DNA from: Shewanella sp. Arc9-LZ
GTDB taxonomy: Bacteria > Pseudomonadota > Gammaproteobacteria > Enterobacterales > Shewanellaceae
Length of the DNA: 64,000 bases
Direction of reading: 5' to 3'
Assembly: GCF_010092445.1 (NCBI RefSeq)
Contig: NZ_CP048031.1
Span: forward strand, 2,356,001 to 2,420,000
Both the position numbers and the translations under genes were made by a program. Below, in pieces: positions 1-9,154 of the stretch. Position 1 is the stretch's first letter, and every line of letters begins with the position of its first letter. Below the pieces are notes generated by a model. The model worked only from the letters and a program-made list of their open reading frames with translations, made no database searches and was not told the DNA's origin.

Positions 1-1
1 G

Positions 2-1369
2 CTTGGCAAGTTGTATCGTAACCAAGGCATTGAAGTAATGGTATATGGTAAACCATTGCTTAATGCATCAACCATCGAAATCATTAAGTCACACCGTTTA
101 GTACGTCGTCATGTCGGTGAAAAATTACGTCTTCGTGAAAGTTTCCCATTTGTTGTAGCACTTAGCAAATTAGCGATTAAACATTGCAGAGTGGATATTG
201 GTAAATTAGCGATTAATTACTGGCGTAATAACAAGGATGCGAGCGGTATTGAAGCTTATATGACACAAGAATTGTCAGAAGCGGTTAATCACGGTGATGA
301 TACCCCGGCTCGTGATGTTGTACTTTATGGTTTTGGTCGTATCGGCCGTTTGCTGGCACGTTTATTAATTGAACGTACCGGTAAAAGCAACAAATTGCGT
401 CTGCGTGCCATTGTGTTGCGCGGTGGTAAAAAGGGTGATTTAGAGAAACGTGCTAGCTTATTGCGTCGTGACTCGGTACACGGACCATTTAATGGCTCTG
501 TCGAAGTTGATGAAGAAAACAACGCAATCATCGCTAACGGCACTTATATTCAGATTATTTACGCAAATTCTCCTGATCAAGTCGATTACACTCAGTATGA
601 TATTAAAGATGCATTAATTGTCGATAATACTGGTATTTGGAAAGATGAAGAGGGTTTAGGTTTACACCTTAAAAGCCCAGGAGCTTCAAAAGTATTGTTA
701 ACGGCACCTGCTAAAGGCGCTATTAAAAATATCGTCTATGGTGTGAATGAAAACGATATTCTTGATGAAGACACAATTGTTTCAGCGGCAAGCTGCACTA
801 CAAACGCTATTACGCCAGTGTTGAAAGCGGTTAATGACAAATACGTTATTGAGAATGGCCACGTAGAAACGATTCACTCGTATACGAATGATCAAAATCT
901 AATCGATAATTACCATAGTGCCGACCGTCGTGGTCGCAGTGCACCGTTAAACATGGTGATTACTGAAACGGGTGCCGCTAAAGCTGTTGCTAAAGCATTG
1001 CCTGTATTAGCGGGTAAGCTAACCGGTAACGCAATCCGAGTTCCAACACCTAACGTATCAATGGCGATTATTAGTGTTAATTTACAACATGAAACTAATC
1101 GTGATGAACTGAATGAATATTTAAAAGATGTCGCATTACAGTCTGGATTACAAAATCAAATTGATTTTACTGAATCGACTGAAATAGTATCTAGCGATTT
1201 AGTCGGTTCACGTTATGCCGGAGTTGTTGATTCGCAAGCGACGATAGCAGAGGGTAAACGTGCCATTTTATACGTATGGTATGACAACGAATTTGGCTAT
1301 AGCTGCCAGGTTGTTGGCGTTATGCAAAAAATGCTTGGTTTAACCACATTATCATTACCAAAAAGCTAA
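2..1369 (+). CDS. Glyceraldehyde-3-phosphate dehydrogenase, long form (5' end outside window)
   Basis: NAD(P)-dependent glycolytic dehydrogenase converting glyceraldehyde 3-phosphate to 1,3-bisphosphoglycerate. The Rossmann motif YGFGRIGR and the catalytic cysteine in SAASCTTNAITP are visible, followed by the C-terminal WYDNEFGYSCQ motif. About 100 residues precede the Rossmann fold, so this is the long gammaproteobacterial GAPDH type of roughly 480 residues rather than the 330-residue housekeeping form. The frame is open to the window edge; a TTG at 11 is only an internal codon, so the start lies upstream. A terminator hairpin follows about 100 bases after the stop. Paralogue identity (gapA-like or other) cannot be decided here, so no symbol is given. 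Confidence 0.93.
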   Translation, partial: LGKLYRNQGIEVMVYGKPLLNASTIEIIKSHRLVRRHVGEKLRLRESFPFVVALSKLAIKHCRVDIGKLAINYWRNNKDASGIEAYMTQELSEAVNHGDDTPARDVVLYGFGRIGRLLARLLIERTGKSNKLRLRAIVLRGGKKGDLEKRASLLRRDSVHGPFNGSVEVDEENNAIIANGTYIQIIYANSPDQVDYTQYDIKDALIVDNTGIWKDEEGLGLHLKSPGASKVLLTAPAKGAIKNIVYGVNENDILDEDTIVSAASCTTNAITPVLKAVNDKYVIENGHVETIHSYTNDQNLIDNYHSADRRGRSAPLNMVITETGAAKAVAKALPVLAGKLTGNAIRVPTPNVSMAIISVNLQHETNRDELNEYLKDVALQSGLQNQIDFTESTEIVSSDLVGSRYAGVVDSQATIAEGKRAILYVWYDNEFGYSCQVVGVMQKMLGLTTLSLPKS

Positions 1370-1466
1370 TGTGTTATAAAAACTAACCATTCATGGTGGT
1401 GAATACTCGAAAGGCGTACAAGCTTAATATCGCTGTTTATTGAGTACTTACCGTCATATTTATGAT

Positions 1467-1493
1467 AAAGCATCTCTTTGGAGGTGCTTTTTT
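1467..1493 (+). terminator. Rho-independent terminator after the GAPDH gene
   Basis: A 10-bp stem (AAAGCATCTC with GAGGTGCTTT, including G-T pairs), a four-base loop and a T run of six. It lies about 100 bases after the GAPDH stop and before the tRNA promoter. Confidence 0.75.
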
Positions 1494-1575
1494 ATGCGCG
1501 TTGTAATTTATTTAATCATAATGATGATTTATGCATCAAACAGTCATTATGTTGCAATAAATGTGTTTTTATTGA

Positions 1576-1603
1576 TTGACTATCGGGGCTAAAACGGTAG
1601 AAT
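1576..1603 (+). promoter_or_regulatory. Putative sigma70 promoter of the tRNA cluster
   Basis: TTGACT and TAGAAT hexamers with a 16-base spacer, about 95 bases before tRNA-Gly. Position and quality fit a strong stable-RNA promoter; no transcript evidence is available. Confidence 0.5.
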
Positions 1604-1697
1604 GCCATTCCGCAGTCAGGGGAAACTTCTTCAGCTGTTAAGTTTGAAAGGCATTATTGTTCTTACAAATTTAGTAAAGGTTATAGGCGATACAAAT

Positions 1698-1773
1698 GCG
1701 ACATTAGCTCAGTTGGTAGAGCGATACCTTGCCAAGGTATAGGTCATCGGTTCGAACCCGATATGTCGCTCCA
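1698..1773 (+). tRNA. tRNA-Gly (GCC)
   Basis: A 76-base cloverleaf with acceptor stem GCGACAT/ATGTCGC, D-loop AGCTCAGTTGGTAGAGC, anticodon loop TTGCCAA giving GCC, T-loop GGTTCGAACCC and encoded CCA. First of three tRNAs in tandem. Confidence 0.97.
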
Positions 1774-1815
1774 ATTTCTTATCTTATCCGATGGATTTGA
1801 ATTTGGTTAAAGCAT

Positions 1816-1889
1816 GGCGCGATGGCAGAATGGCTATGCTACGGATTGCAAATCCGTCGATCTCGGTTCGACTCCGGGTCGCGCCTCCA
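1816..1889 (+). tRNA. tRNA-Cys (GCA)
   Basis: A 74-base cloverleaf beginning GGCGCGA and ending TCGCGCC-TCCA. The anticodon loop TTGCAAA gives GCA, and CCA is encoded. It lies 42 bases after tRNA-Gly and is probably on the same transcript. Confidence 0.96.
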
Positions 1890-1938
1890 CGAAATTGCGT
1901 TTGATGGTTACTTTTAGTAACGGTTAAAACAACACTTT

Positions 1939-2024
1939 GCCCGAGTGGTGGAATCGGTAGACACAAGGGATTTAAAATCCCTCGCTGAATAAGCGTGCCG
2001 GTTCAAGTCCGGCCTCGGGTACCA
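1939..2024 (+). tRNA. tRNA-Leu (TAA)
   Basis: An 86-base class II tRNA with a long variable arm. The acceptor stem is GCCCGAG/CTCGGGT, the anticodon loop TTTAAAA gives TAA, and ACCA closes the gene. Its 3' part is repeated downstream (see the repeat entry), which points to past recombination at this gene. Confidence 0.96.
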
Positions 2025-2053
2025 TTATAATCTCTAGTAATAGAGAGTGGTGT

Positions 2054-2085
2054 AAAAAAGCCTCAACATTAGTTGGGGCTTTTTT
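2054..2085 (+). terminator. Rho-independent terminator of the tRNA cluster
   Basis: A 14-bp stem starting AAAAAAGCC and closing GGCTTTTTT with a short loop, 30 bases after tRNA-Leu. A second, identical hairpin lies at 2210-2241. Confidence 0.85.
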
Positions 2086-2209
2086 ACGTCTGTAATTTGT
2101 GAATTAGATTGAAAGATCAAAATCCCTCGCGCTCTGGTTGAACATCAGGCGTACAGGCGCAAGTCCGGCCTCGGGTACCATTATAATCTCTAGTAATAGA
2201 GAGTGGTGT

Positions 2210-2241
2210 AAAAAAGCCTCAACATTAGTTGGGGCTTTTTT
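2210..2241 (+). terminator. Duplicated terminator behind the tRNA-Leu remnant
   Basis: Same hairpin and T run as at 2054-2085, carried along in repeat unit 2. Between this point and 2537 only the start of repeat unit 3 was recognised. Confidence 0.7.
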
Positions 2242-2537
2242 ACGTCTGAAATTTGTGAATTAGATCGAAAGAATAAAATCCCTCGCGCTCTGGTTGAATA
2301 TAAGACGTGCCGCTCTTTATTAATAACAATCGTCAGAAAATTGAGCTGAATATTAAGTGTTATTGAATTGGTGGGGAGACTTTACAATAGAGGAGGATGC
2401 TGATGATAAGATCTTTGGGTTAGTCACACTTTGGAATCAAATGTTAGCTTGAAGCTAGGCTTGTCTAGGAATGAAACATAACGTGAGAGGCCTGTAACTC
2501 TATGAACCATCACGTTATGAATAGAAAAGGGTGGTGA

Positions 2538-3020
2538 CTAAGACTGATCGTCTAGTTGAATTTGGCCTACATATAAAACAGGGGCAGCATCAATTTCATT
2601 GGCATCCATCATGGTAGCTATCCGCTCAACGGCAGACAATAATTGACTTTGTTCCCATTCTTCAAGGTTTTGATAACGCATAATAAAATGTTCTTGCAGT
2701 GGTTTAGGTGCGCTATTTAATAACGTTTTACCTGCGTCACTTAACGATAAATGAACTTTCCGTTTGTCGGTTTCGCTGCGCGTTCTAATCACCATGCCAC
2801 GATTTTCTAATCGATCAATAATGGTCGTCACTGTCGCTGCACTCAAATTAATTTCTTGAGCTATTTGTTTGGCCAGTGGAGCGTCAAGTTGATCAATTTT
2901 CTGTATGACCATTAATTGTGGTCCAGTTAGACCCGATAGTTTATTTAATTGACGTGAGTGTATATCAATAGCTCTGATCACCCGGCGCAATGAAATTAAT
3001 AGTTGTTCGTATTTTTCCAT
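2538..3020 (-). CDS. MarR-family regulator, EctR1/CosR-like
   Basis: A 160-residue winged-helix regulator with the MarR core (LTGPQLMVIQKI, helix-turn-helix NLSAATVTTIIDRLENRG, wing RTRSETDKRKVHLSLSDAG). The ATG at 3020 is chosen because GAGGGG lies just ahead of it; an upstream in-frame ATG at 3041 lacks a comparable site. The family includes EctR1 and CosR, repressors of compatible-solute synthesis and uptake genes (established knowledge). The position beside the choline-betaine operon supports that role by inference. It is separated from the operon by a terminator, so it probably has its own promoter. Confidence 0.8.
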   Translation of the reverse strand: MEKYEQLLISLRRVIRAIDIHSRQLNKLSGLTGPQLMVIQKIDQLDAPLAKQIAQEINLSAATVTTIIDRLENRGMVIRTRSETDKRKVHLSLSDAGKTLLNSAPKPLQEHFIMRYQNLEEWEQSQLLSAVERIATMMDANEIDAAPVLYVGQIQLDDQS

Positions 3021-3081
3021 AATCCCCTCATAATTCACCATGCACCTTAGCAGAATTCGGCTTATTACTCATGTCCAATAT

Positions 3082-3120
3082 CAAAAAAAGCAGAATAATG
3101 TCATAGACATTATTCTGCTT
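3082..3120 (-). terminator. Terminator of the bet operon
   Basis: A perfect 15-bp inverted repeat (3088-3102 with 3106-3120) with a three-base loop, followed on the minus strand by seven T. It lies 25 bases past the stop of the porin gene and isolates the MarR gene. Confidence 0.85.
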
Positions 3121-3144
3121 AGCTATTTTATCAGCAATTACAAC

Positions 3145-3852
3145 TTAAAGACTGAAAGTACGTGATACCGATAATACTGCGCGGGTATCGCTTAAGTCTG
3201 TGTCCATGCTCGTGTCTTCAACGGCAACGTTGAAGTCAAAACCTTCCCAGCTGGTTAAGTACTCTGCGCGATAATGGTTGTAAGACTTGTCACCGTCCCA
3301 TGCCCATTTGTCTTCGTCTTGCGAAGTAGAGCGGTCAAAACTAACACGGATGTCATGACCTTCTGCAATGGTGAAGGTATGAGCAACCATCATGATGTAA
3401 TGGTCAGCATCAACACCAAAGTAATCCCATGAATACCAAAAGTTTAATTCACTTTGACCAAGCGATGAAGCATAGCCAAACTTAGTGTAAATCTCTGGGT
3501 AGTAATACTCATCAGAGGCATCATCACCATGGTAAGTGTAATATGCAATACCCGCATCTACAGACACTCTGTCTGTTAGTTCAAAATATTTACCTGCGTA
3601 AAAATCAAGTTCTAGCCAAGTGTCATCAGCACTGCCAAAGTCAACATTCGATGCCCAAGCTCCAACGTACCAACCGTCATCGGCAGCATAGTCTAGGCTA
3701 GCTTGTAAGGCAGGATCATTGTCTGTTTGGCTAACACCATTAAAGGTATAGTCAGAGGTTGCATTAACGGTTGTGCTTAACTCACCAGCCATCACTGAAG
3801 TCGGTAAAGCAAATAAGCTTAATAAGGCTAATTTTTTCATTGTGGTGTTCAT
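3145..3852 (-). CDS. TorF-family putative outer-membrane porin (bet operon)
   Basis: About 235 residues with a cleavable signal peptide (MKKLALLSLFALPTSVMA) and alternating aromatic/polar strands ending in a C-terminal Phe-Ser-Leu, as in small outer-membrane barrels. The opening LSTTVNATSDYTFNGVSQT and the W-Y-VGAWASNVDF motif match the TorF/Gcw_chp family, and the protein resembles TorF at 52735-53484 in this window. The start at 3852 is chosen because AAGGA precedes it by six bases. It is the last gene of the choline operon, 27 bases after the transporter, which suggests an outer-membrane route for choline or betaine (inference). No porin assay is implied by sequence alone. Confidence 0.8.
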   Translation of the reverse strand: MNTTMKKLALLSLFALPTSVMAGELSTTVNATSDYTFNGVSQTDNDPALQASLDYAADDGWYVGAWASNVDFGSADDTWLELDFYAGKYFELTDRVSVDAGIAYYTYHGDDASDEYYYPEIYTKFGYASSLGQSELNFWYSWDYFGVDADHYIMMVAHTFTIAEGHDIRVSFDRSTSQDEDKWAWDGDKSYNHYRAEYLTSWEGFDFNVAVEDTSMDTDLSDTRAVLSVSRTFSL

Positions 3853-3879
3853 CATTATTCCTTGGATCATTATTATTGT

Positions 3880-5097
3880 TTAGTCTGCTAATTCGATTTT
3901 AGTAAAATCGATTTTATTTTCTTTTGGAGAACGTTCTATATCAGTCACTTTACGGTAGTGCGATTTTAAAATGTATCCGAAACAACTTAATATCAAGGCA
4001 ATAGCGAGAGCACCAACCCATTGAATTTGTAAAAAGTCTAGTTTGAATAACAAGGTTAAGCCACTCAGTACCACTACATTACCGATGATATAAGGTACTT
4101 TACCAAAACGTTCAACGGTAAGGTTTAAGTTATCTGTATATAAACGAACCAGTGAATCGAGTGAGTTAATAACAAACATTACCCCTACAATCACCATTGC
4201 TAGATTATAAAAACCTGACGTATCAATACCATTCGCGCTGTAGTAGTACAGAACCGTGAACCAAATCGCGATTGGGATTGAAGGGAATACCATCATGGCT
4301 ATTAATACTTGATAGGTTTTCATTCCACCCACAAAACGAGCGGTAAATTGACCAATCATAATGCTCCATGCAAACCACCAGAATAGGTAAAATTCGTGGT
4401 AATCGTTTATTGGAAGTACAAAGTTATGGATGTTGCCAAAATAGTCACCAATTAATGCAAATGTAGTAAAGAACTCACCCACACTAGAATCGTCTGATAA
4501 AAATGCGCCCGCCCACATGATGGCGATTAAACCAAAGAACAACCAGGTACTGCCTAAACTAAGATAACGAACATAGCGAATACTGGTGCTTGAATACACT
4601 GCGGCGGCAATAACCATAAACACGATTAAATAGAAGCTGCTGACAACGGTTTCACCATCACCTAATTGCGGTAAATACCATGGTAAGTTAGTTAATAATA
4701 AATAAGCGGTAAAGGCACATGTACCAATGATCACTACGTTATTAATAAACTTTATCAATGGAATTTCAAAATACTTTACTCTTGGTTCAATAACACAAAA
4801 GTAGAAGCAGGTTAAAAAGTAAAACGCCCAAATTAAGCAGGCCCAAAAACCAAACTCTATGGCTAACGGATTACTAAATCCATATTCTGGACTGGTTGCC
4901 AAATCTGCATAACCAGCAAATTCCGTTAGCGGAAACATGATTAAGCCAACATCAAGCCCTGAAGTGAACAAAATGGCAATAAAGGTAAATTTTCGCACCG
5001 GTGTCACACCAATGCACTGCATGTTACCCCAACGATAAATAACAAATGCGATAGCGGCAAAAGTGAATAAAATGCCTATTGATAACCAGGTCGTCAT
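3880..5097 (-). CDS. Divergent BCCT-family choline/betaine transporter
   Basis: A 405-residue polytopic membrane protein with about ten or more hydrophobic segments. The segment YLFWWFAWSIMIGQFTARFVGGMKT corresponds to the BCCT signature around transmembrane helix 8 (WW..W....G.F.AR...G). At 405 residues it is shorter than typical BCCT carriers of about 500 or more, and it lacks the long C-terminal osmosensing tail. Placement after betA supports choline as substrate, probably Na+- or H+-coupled uptake (inference). It is cotranscribed with the TorF-like gene, and a hairpin lies between betA and this gene's ~235-base leader. Confidence 0.8.
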   Translation of the reverse strand: MTTWLSIGILFTFAAIAFVIYRWGNMQCIGVTPVRKFTFIAILFTSGLDVGLIMFPLTEFAGYADLATSPEYGFSNPLAIEFGFWACLIWAFYFLTCFYFCVIEPRVKYFEIPLIKFINNVVIIGTCAFTAYLLLTNLPWYLPQLGDGETVVSSFYLIVFMVIAAAVYSSTSIRYVRYLSLGSTWLFFGLIAIMWAGAFLSDDSSVGEFFTTFALIGDYFGNIHNFVLPINDYHEFYLFWWFAWSIMIGQFTARFVGGMKTYQVLIAMMVFPSIPIAIWFTVLYYYSANGIDTSGFYNLAMVIVGVMFVINSLDSLVRLYTDNLNLTVERFGKVPYIIGNVVVLSGLTLLFKLDFLQIQWVGALAIALILSCFGYILKSHYRKVTDIERSPKENKIDFTKIELAD

Positions 5098-5293
5098 TAT
5101 TTAACTCCCGGGTGAATAGTGTGTGCGAACATAATGTTGGCTCCTTGTTGTATGTTTTTTATGCCATAGAACAATTTTTAAAGGCAAAACGCCCTCAAGC
5201 CTTAAGTATCGTGATGACGATAGTTAAACCCTGATAGATTGAACTTGGCTAAATAGACCATTTACAAAAATGTAGGTTGGCCATCAACCTGTT

Positions 5294-5323
5294 GTCGATG
5301 TGTATAAATGAATACACATCGAC
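5294..5323 (-). repeat. Perfect 12-bp inverted repeat between betA and the transporter gene
   Basis: GTCGATGTGTAT (5294-5305) pairs perfectly with 5312-5323 around a six-base loop, ten bases past the betA stop. No T run follows on the minus strand, so it is more likely an mRNA-stability or processing hairpin inside the operon than a terminator. The rest of the 235-base gap shows no ORF. Confidence 0.55.
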
Positions 5324-5332
5324 GAATGGGTG

Positions 5333-7027
5333 TTAATCAATTTGTCGTTTAGGCGCTTGTAATCGTTGTGATGTTTGCCATTGATCAGCAATAGTCACTT
5401 TTGCCAAACTTGGCGCAAGAGGTTTGTTGCCTAAAATGATGTCGGCAGCGCGCTCGGCGACCATAATAGTCGGGGAGTTTAAGTTGCCATTTGGAATGGT
5501 CGGGAAAATTGACGAGTCAACCACTCGTAAACCATGAATACCGTGAACTTTTGTTTCAGAGTCGACAACAGCCATCTCATCTTCACCCATTTTGCATGAG
5601 CAAGAAGGGTGATAAGCGCTTTCTACTGAGCTTCTAACAAAGCGATCAATTTCTTCATCTGTCTGTATTGATAAGCCTGGTTGAATTTCTTCACCACGAT
5701 ACTCATCTAAACCCGGTTGATTAATAATTTCACGGGTTAAACGAACACACGCTCTAAAGCCTTCAATATCATCTTGATGCGATAAATAATTGAACTGAAT
5801 TTGTGGCGCAACCTTGGCATCATTTGATACAACCGTTACGGCACCACGGCTTTTAGGTTTATTGTGGCCAATATGAACTTGGAAACCATGGCCAGCAAAT
5901 GCTTCTTTACCGTCGTAACGCATAGCAGCAGGTAAAAAATGGTACTGTAGATCCGGCCACTCTAAACCCGCTTTTGAGCGGATAAATCCACACGATTCGA
6001 AATGGTTAGTTGCGCCCAAACCTGATTTATTAAAAATCCAGCGAGCACCAATAAACAATTTGTTTAACGGGTCAATTTTGCCATTGAGCGAAATAGGCTT
6101 TAAGCACTTAAATTGGAAGTAAAACTCTAAGTGGTCTTGCAGATTCTGACCCACACCGGGTAATTGATGAACTTGCTCAATACCTGCACTGGCTAACGTG
6201 CTTGAATCGCCAATACCGGACAGTTGCAAAATATGCGGTGAACCAATTGAACCTGCCGATAACACCACTTCTTTATTGCAGTTAACATCAATTAACTCGC
6301 CTTTACGTTCGTAACGCACGCCGACAGCGGTTTTACCTTGCATAATCACTTTATGCACAAGCGCATGAGTGACCACGGTTAAATTCGGGCGTTTCATTGC
6401 TGGGCGAAGGTACGCATTTGCCGTAGACCAACGTACGCCGTTTTTAACTGTCATGTGCATTGGGCCAAAGCCTTCTTGCTGACTGGCATTGTAATCACTC
6501 GTCGCTAGGTAGCCAGCATCGACACCAGCATCAACAAAAGCTTGATATAACGGGTTTTTCATTTCATTACCGTTATTAACCGCTAATGGGCCTTTATCAC
6601 CGCGATAAACATTACCGCCAAAAGACCATGTTTCAGCTTTTTTAAAGTAAGGCAGACAGTGAGCGTAATCCCAGTCTTTTGCACCTTGTTGCTGCCACTC
6701 GTCAAAATCACGCGCATGACCACGTACGTAGACCATGCCATTAATTGATGATGAACCGCCTAACACTTTGCCACGCGGGCAATGCATACGGCGATTGTCC
6801 AAATGTGGTTCGGCTTCGGTTTCAAACTGCCATGCATACTTTTTAGTATTCATAGGGATAGATAGCGCCGTAGGCATTTGAATAAAAATGCTTTTGTCGC
6901 TACCACCGGTTTCAAGTATCAGGACTTTATTGTCTGGATTTTCCGTTAAGCGGTTGGCTAATACACAACCTGCGCTACCGGCACCAACAATAATATAATC
7001 GTATTCATGAGATATTTGCGTAGACAT
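5333..7027 (-). CDS. betA: Choline dehydrogenase (GMC oxidoreductase)
   Basis: A 564-residue FAD flavoprotein oxidising choline to betaine aldehyde, the first step of glycine betaine synthesis. The N-terminal FAD-binding motif is [23 protein letters not shown] signature 1 lies around [19 protein letters not shown] and signature 2 at [15 protein letters not shown]. The C-terminal catalytic region contains [10 protein letters not shown] and [17 protein letters not shown]. Length matches E. coli BetA at about 556. The ATG at 7027 is chosen over a TTG-type upstream extension because AGGAG lies ten bases ahead. It starts 13 bases after betB in the order betI-betB-betA. Confidence 0.95.
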   Translation of the reverse strand: MSTQISHEYDYIIVGAGSAGCVLANRLTENPDNKVLILETGGSDKSIFIQMPTALSIPMNTKKYAWQFETEAEPHLDNRRMHCPRGKVLGGSSSINGMVYVRGHARDFDEWQQQGAKDWDYAHCLPYFKKAETWSFGGNVYRGDKGPLAVNNGNEMKNPLYQAFVDAGVDAGYLATSDYNASQQEGFGPMHMTVKNGVRWSTANAYLRPAMKRPNLTVVTHALVHKVIMQGKTAVGVRYERKGELIDVNCNKEVVLSAGSIGSPHILQLSGIGDSSTLASAGIEQVHQLPGVGQNLQDHLEFYFQFKCLKPISLNGKIDPLNKLFIGARWIFNKSGLGATNHFESCGFIRSKAGLEWPDLQYHFLPAAMRYDGKEAFAGHGFQVHIGHNKPKSRGAVTVVSNDAKVAPQIQFNYLSHQDDIEGFRACVRLTREIINQPGLDEYRGEEIQPGLSIQTDEEIDRFVRSSVESAYHPSCSCKMGEDEMAVVDSETKVHGIHGLRVVDSSIFPTIPNGNLNSPTIMVAERAADIILGNKPLAPSLAKVTIADQWQTSQRLQAPKRQID

Positions 7028-7040
7028 TAATGGGTCACTC

Positions 7041-8507
7041 CTAAAATGGGCTTTCAAGTGACTGCATACCAACGTAAACAGCTTTTATTTGGGTGTATGC
7101 TTTTAATGTTTCAGAGCCATTCTCACGACCAATACCAGACATCTTGTAACCACCAACCGGCATTTCTGCAGGAGAGGCACCATAAGCATTTATCCAACAA
7201 ATACCGGCTTGCATTTGATGAATAACACGATGTGCACGGGTAATGTCTTGCGTAAATACACCTGCTGCTAAGCCTAGGTGAGTACTATTGGCACGCTTAA
7301 CAACTTCATCTTCATCAGCAAAGGTAAATACTGACATCACAGGGCCGAATATTTCTTCTTTCGAAATCGTCATCTCATCAGTGCAATCTGTAAATACCGT
7401 CGGTGCCACAAAGAAACCATTCGGTGCATTGTCAGGCGTTAATGCTGTTCCGCCTGTTAATAAGGTGGCACCTTCTTTTTTACCGATGTCAATGTAGTCG
7501 AGTACTTTTTGCTGATGGTCGCGTGAAATCAATGCACCAAAATTGGTGTCAGGGTGCATTGGGTCTCCGCAAACGATGTTTTGTTCGGTACGTTCTTTTA
7601 AGCGTTGGATAAAGCGCGGATAAATATCTTGCTGCACAAACACGCGAGTACCGTTGGTACACACTTCACCTTGAGTATAGAAATTCGCTAACATTGCTGC
7701 AGATACCGCATTTTCAACATCGGCATCATTAAAGATAATCAATGGCGACTTTCCGCCTAGCTCCATGGTCACGTCTTTTAGTGAACCCGCAGCAGCGGCC
7801 ATCACTTTTTTACCGGTTCCGACTTCGCCAGTAAATGACACTTTAGCGATATCTTCATTGGTGGTTAGCCATGCGCCAACTCTACCGTCACCTTGAACAA
7901 CGTTAAATACGCCATTTGGTACACCCGCTTGAGTGAATATTTCTGCTAAACGCATTGCGCCACGAGGTGTTTCTTCTGAAGGTTTAAAAATCATTACGTT
8001 GCCGCAAGCCAATGCAGGGGCTGCTTTCCAACAAGCAATTTGTAACGGGTAGTTCCATGCGCCAATACCAGCACAAATACCTAATGGCTCACGGCGAGTA
8101 TAATAAAAGTCAGCGCCAACAGGCTGTTGATTGCCTTCAATACTTGGGGCGAGTCCGGCAAAGAACTCTATAGAGTCAGCACCAGTAACGATATCGACAA
8201 CCGAGGCTTCTTGCCATGGCTTACCGGTATCCAATACTTCACCTGCAGCAAGCTCATCATTTTGCTCACGGAGTAGGGCAACGGCTTTTAATAAAATGCG
8301 GCTACGTTCTATCGGCATCATCGCTGACCAAACTGCAAAACCTGCTTTGGCACTCTCTATGGCGGCTTTTTGCACAGACTCGGTTGCTACTTCAACTAAA
8401 TAGCTGACTTCTCCAGTAGCAGGATTGATCACTTCAAATGTTTCGCCTGTACCGTTTGATTGGTATTTTCCATGGATATAATTTTGATAAATAACTAACG
8501 ATGACAT
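7041..8507 (-). CDS. betB: Betaine-aldehyde dehydrogenase
   Basis: A 488-residue NAD(P)-dependent aldehyde dehydrogenase converting betaine aldehyde to glycine betaine. It shows the NAD-binding [11 protein letters not shown], the general-base glutamate in [10 protein letters not shown] and the nucleophilic cysteine in [11 protein letters not shown]. Length and the context between betI and betA match BetB. Its ATG overlaps the betI stop (TAATG), indicating translational coupling. Confidence 0.96.
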   Translation of the reverse strand: MSSLVIYQNYIHGKYQSNGTGETFEVINPATGEVSYLVEVATESVQKAAIESAKAGFAVWSAMMPIERSRILLKAVALLREQNDELAAGEVLDTGKPWQEASVVDIVTGADSIEFFAGLAPSIEGNQQPVGADFYYTRREPLGICAGIGAWNYPLQIACWKAAPALACGNVMIFKPSEETPRGAMRLAEIFTQAGVPNGVFNVVQGDGRVGAWLTTNEDIAKVSFTGEVGTGKKVMAAAAGSLKDVTMELGGKSPLIIFNDADVENAVSAAMLANFYTQGEVCTNGTRVFVQQDIYPRFIQRLKERTEQNIVCGDPMHPDTNFGALISRDHQQKVLDYIDIGKKEGATLLTGGTALTPDNAPNGFFVAPTVFTDCTDEMTISKEEIFGPVMSVFTFADEDEVVKRANSTHLGLAAGVFTQDITRAHRVIHQMQAGICWINAYGASPAEMPVGGYKMSGIGRENGSETLKAYTQIKAVYVGMQSLESPF

Positions 8508-9103
8508 TATTCTACTCCGTTGTGCACGATCACAGCCTTGATAAAGGCTTTAGATAAAATTTGGGCTTGTTTAAAATCTTCTATTGGGGTGGTACTCAAC
8601 GCACTGCGTAACCAAAAACCATCAATTACTGCCGCTGTTTGCTTGGCTGCATTAACTGCTGCTGCATTGGGTAATAATTGTTTAAACGAAAAAAGCAGGT
8701 TGCTGTATAACCGCTGACTATTAATGTTTTGCAATCTTGCTAACCCAGGATCGTGCATCGCTTGGGACCAGAAGCTTAACCATGTTTTTGTCGCGGCTGT
8801 TGAACGTTGTAATTCGGTAAAGTTTGCTTCCACGATCATTGAAAGCCGATCTATTGGGGTTAATGTTTTGCCTGACGTTCTTGTCAGTAATGCTTGCTTC
8901 AATTCCTCTAACAGAAATTTCTGCGTGGCTTCAATTAACCCTTGTTTACCACCAAAATAGTGGCTGATGATCCCTGATGACATTCCCGCCAATCCACTAA
9001 TGGTATTAATAGTAGTGTTTTGTAACCCATGACGTTCGATTGACATTAACGTGGCATCTATCAGCTGTTGTTGTCTGACGTTTTTCATTGTAGGTCTTGA
9101 CAT
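8507..9103 (-). CDS. betI: TetR-family repressor BetI
   Basis: A 198-residue choline-responsive repressor of the bet genes. The N-terminal helix-turn-helix region [19 protein letters not shown]...[22 protein letters not shown] closely follows BetI, including the IISHYF recognition-helix motif. The C-terminal ligand domain is more variable. First gene of the operon, preceded by a perfect palindrome that is a likely operator at 9135-9154. Confidence 0.92.
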   Translation of the reverse strand: MSRPTMKNVRQQQLIDATLMSIERHGLQNTTINTISGLAGMSSGIISHYFGGKQGLIEATQKFLLEELKQALLTRTSGKTLTPIDRLSMIVEANFTELQRSTAATKTWLSFWSQAMHDPGLARLQNINSQRLYSNLLFSFKQLLPNAAAVNAAKQTAAVIDGFWLRSALSTTPIEDFKQAQILSKAFIKAVIVHNGVE

Positions 9104-9134
9104 AAAAGGGGTCCGTTATCTGTATTAAGAGTTG

Positions 9135-9154
9135 TTAATTGAACGCTCAATTAA
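9135..9154 (-). promoter_or_regulatory. Probable BetI operator palindrome
   Basis: A perfect inverted repeat: arm TTAATTGA, spacer ACGC, arm TCAATTAA, 32 bases upstream of betI. The core ATTGAACGCTCAAT resembles the TTGAACGTTCAA-type BetI sites of enteric bacteria (recalled, not searched). It would overlap the operon promoter or leader. Confidence 0.7.

Larger units (their letters stand above)
1974..2316 (+). repeat. Imperfect tandem repeat of tRNA-Leu 3' part plus terminator
   Basis: Unit 1 begins inside tRNA-Leu at 1974 (AAAATCCCTCGC), unit 2 at 2119 and unit 3 at 2275, giving periods of 145 and 156 bases. Unit 2 carries the anticodon-stem 3' side, a scrambled variable region, an intact T-arm/acceptor half ending ACCA at 2180, and the duplicated terminator. 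Unit 3 stops soon after its start. Units 2 and 3 share GCGCTCTGGTTGAA, which is absent from the real tRNA, so they derive from another tRNA-Leu-like copy. This pattern fits decayed tandem tRNA genes or att-site scars. Confidence 0.85.
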
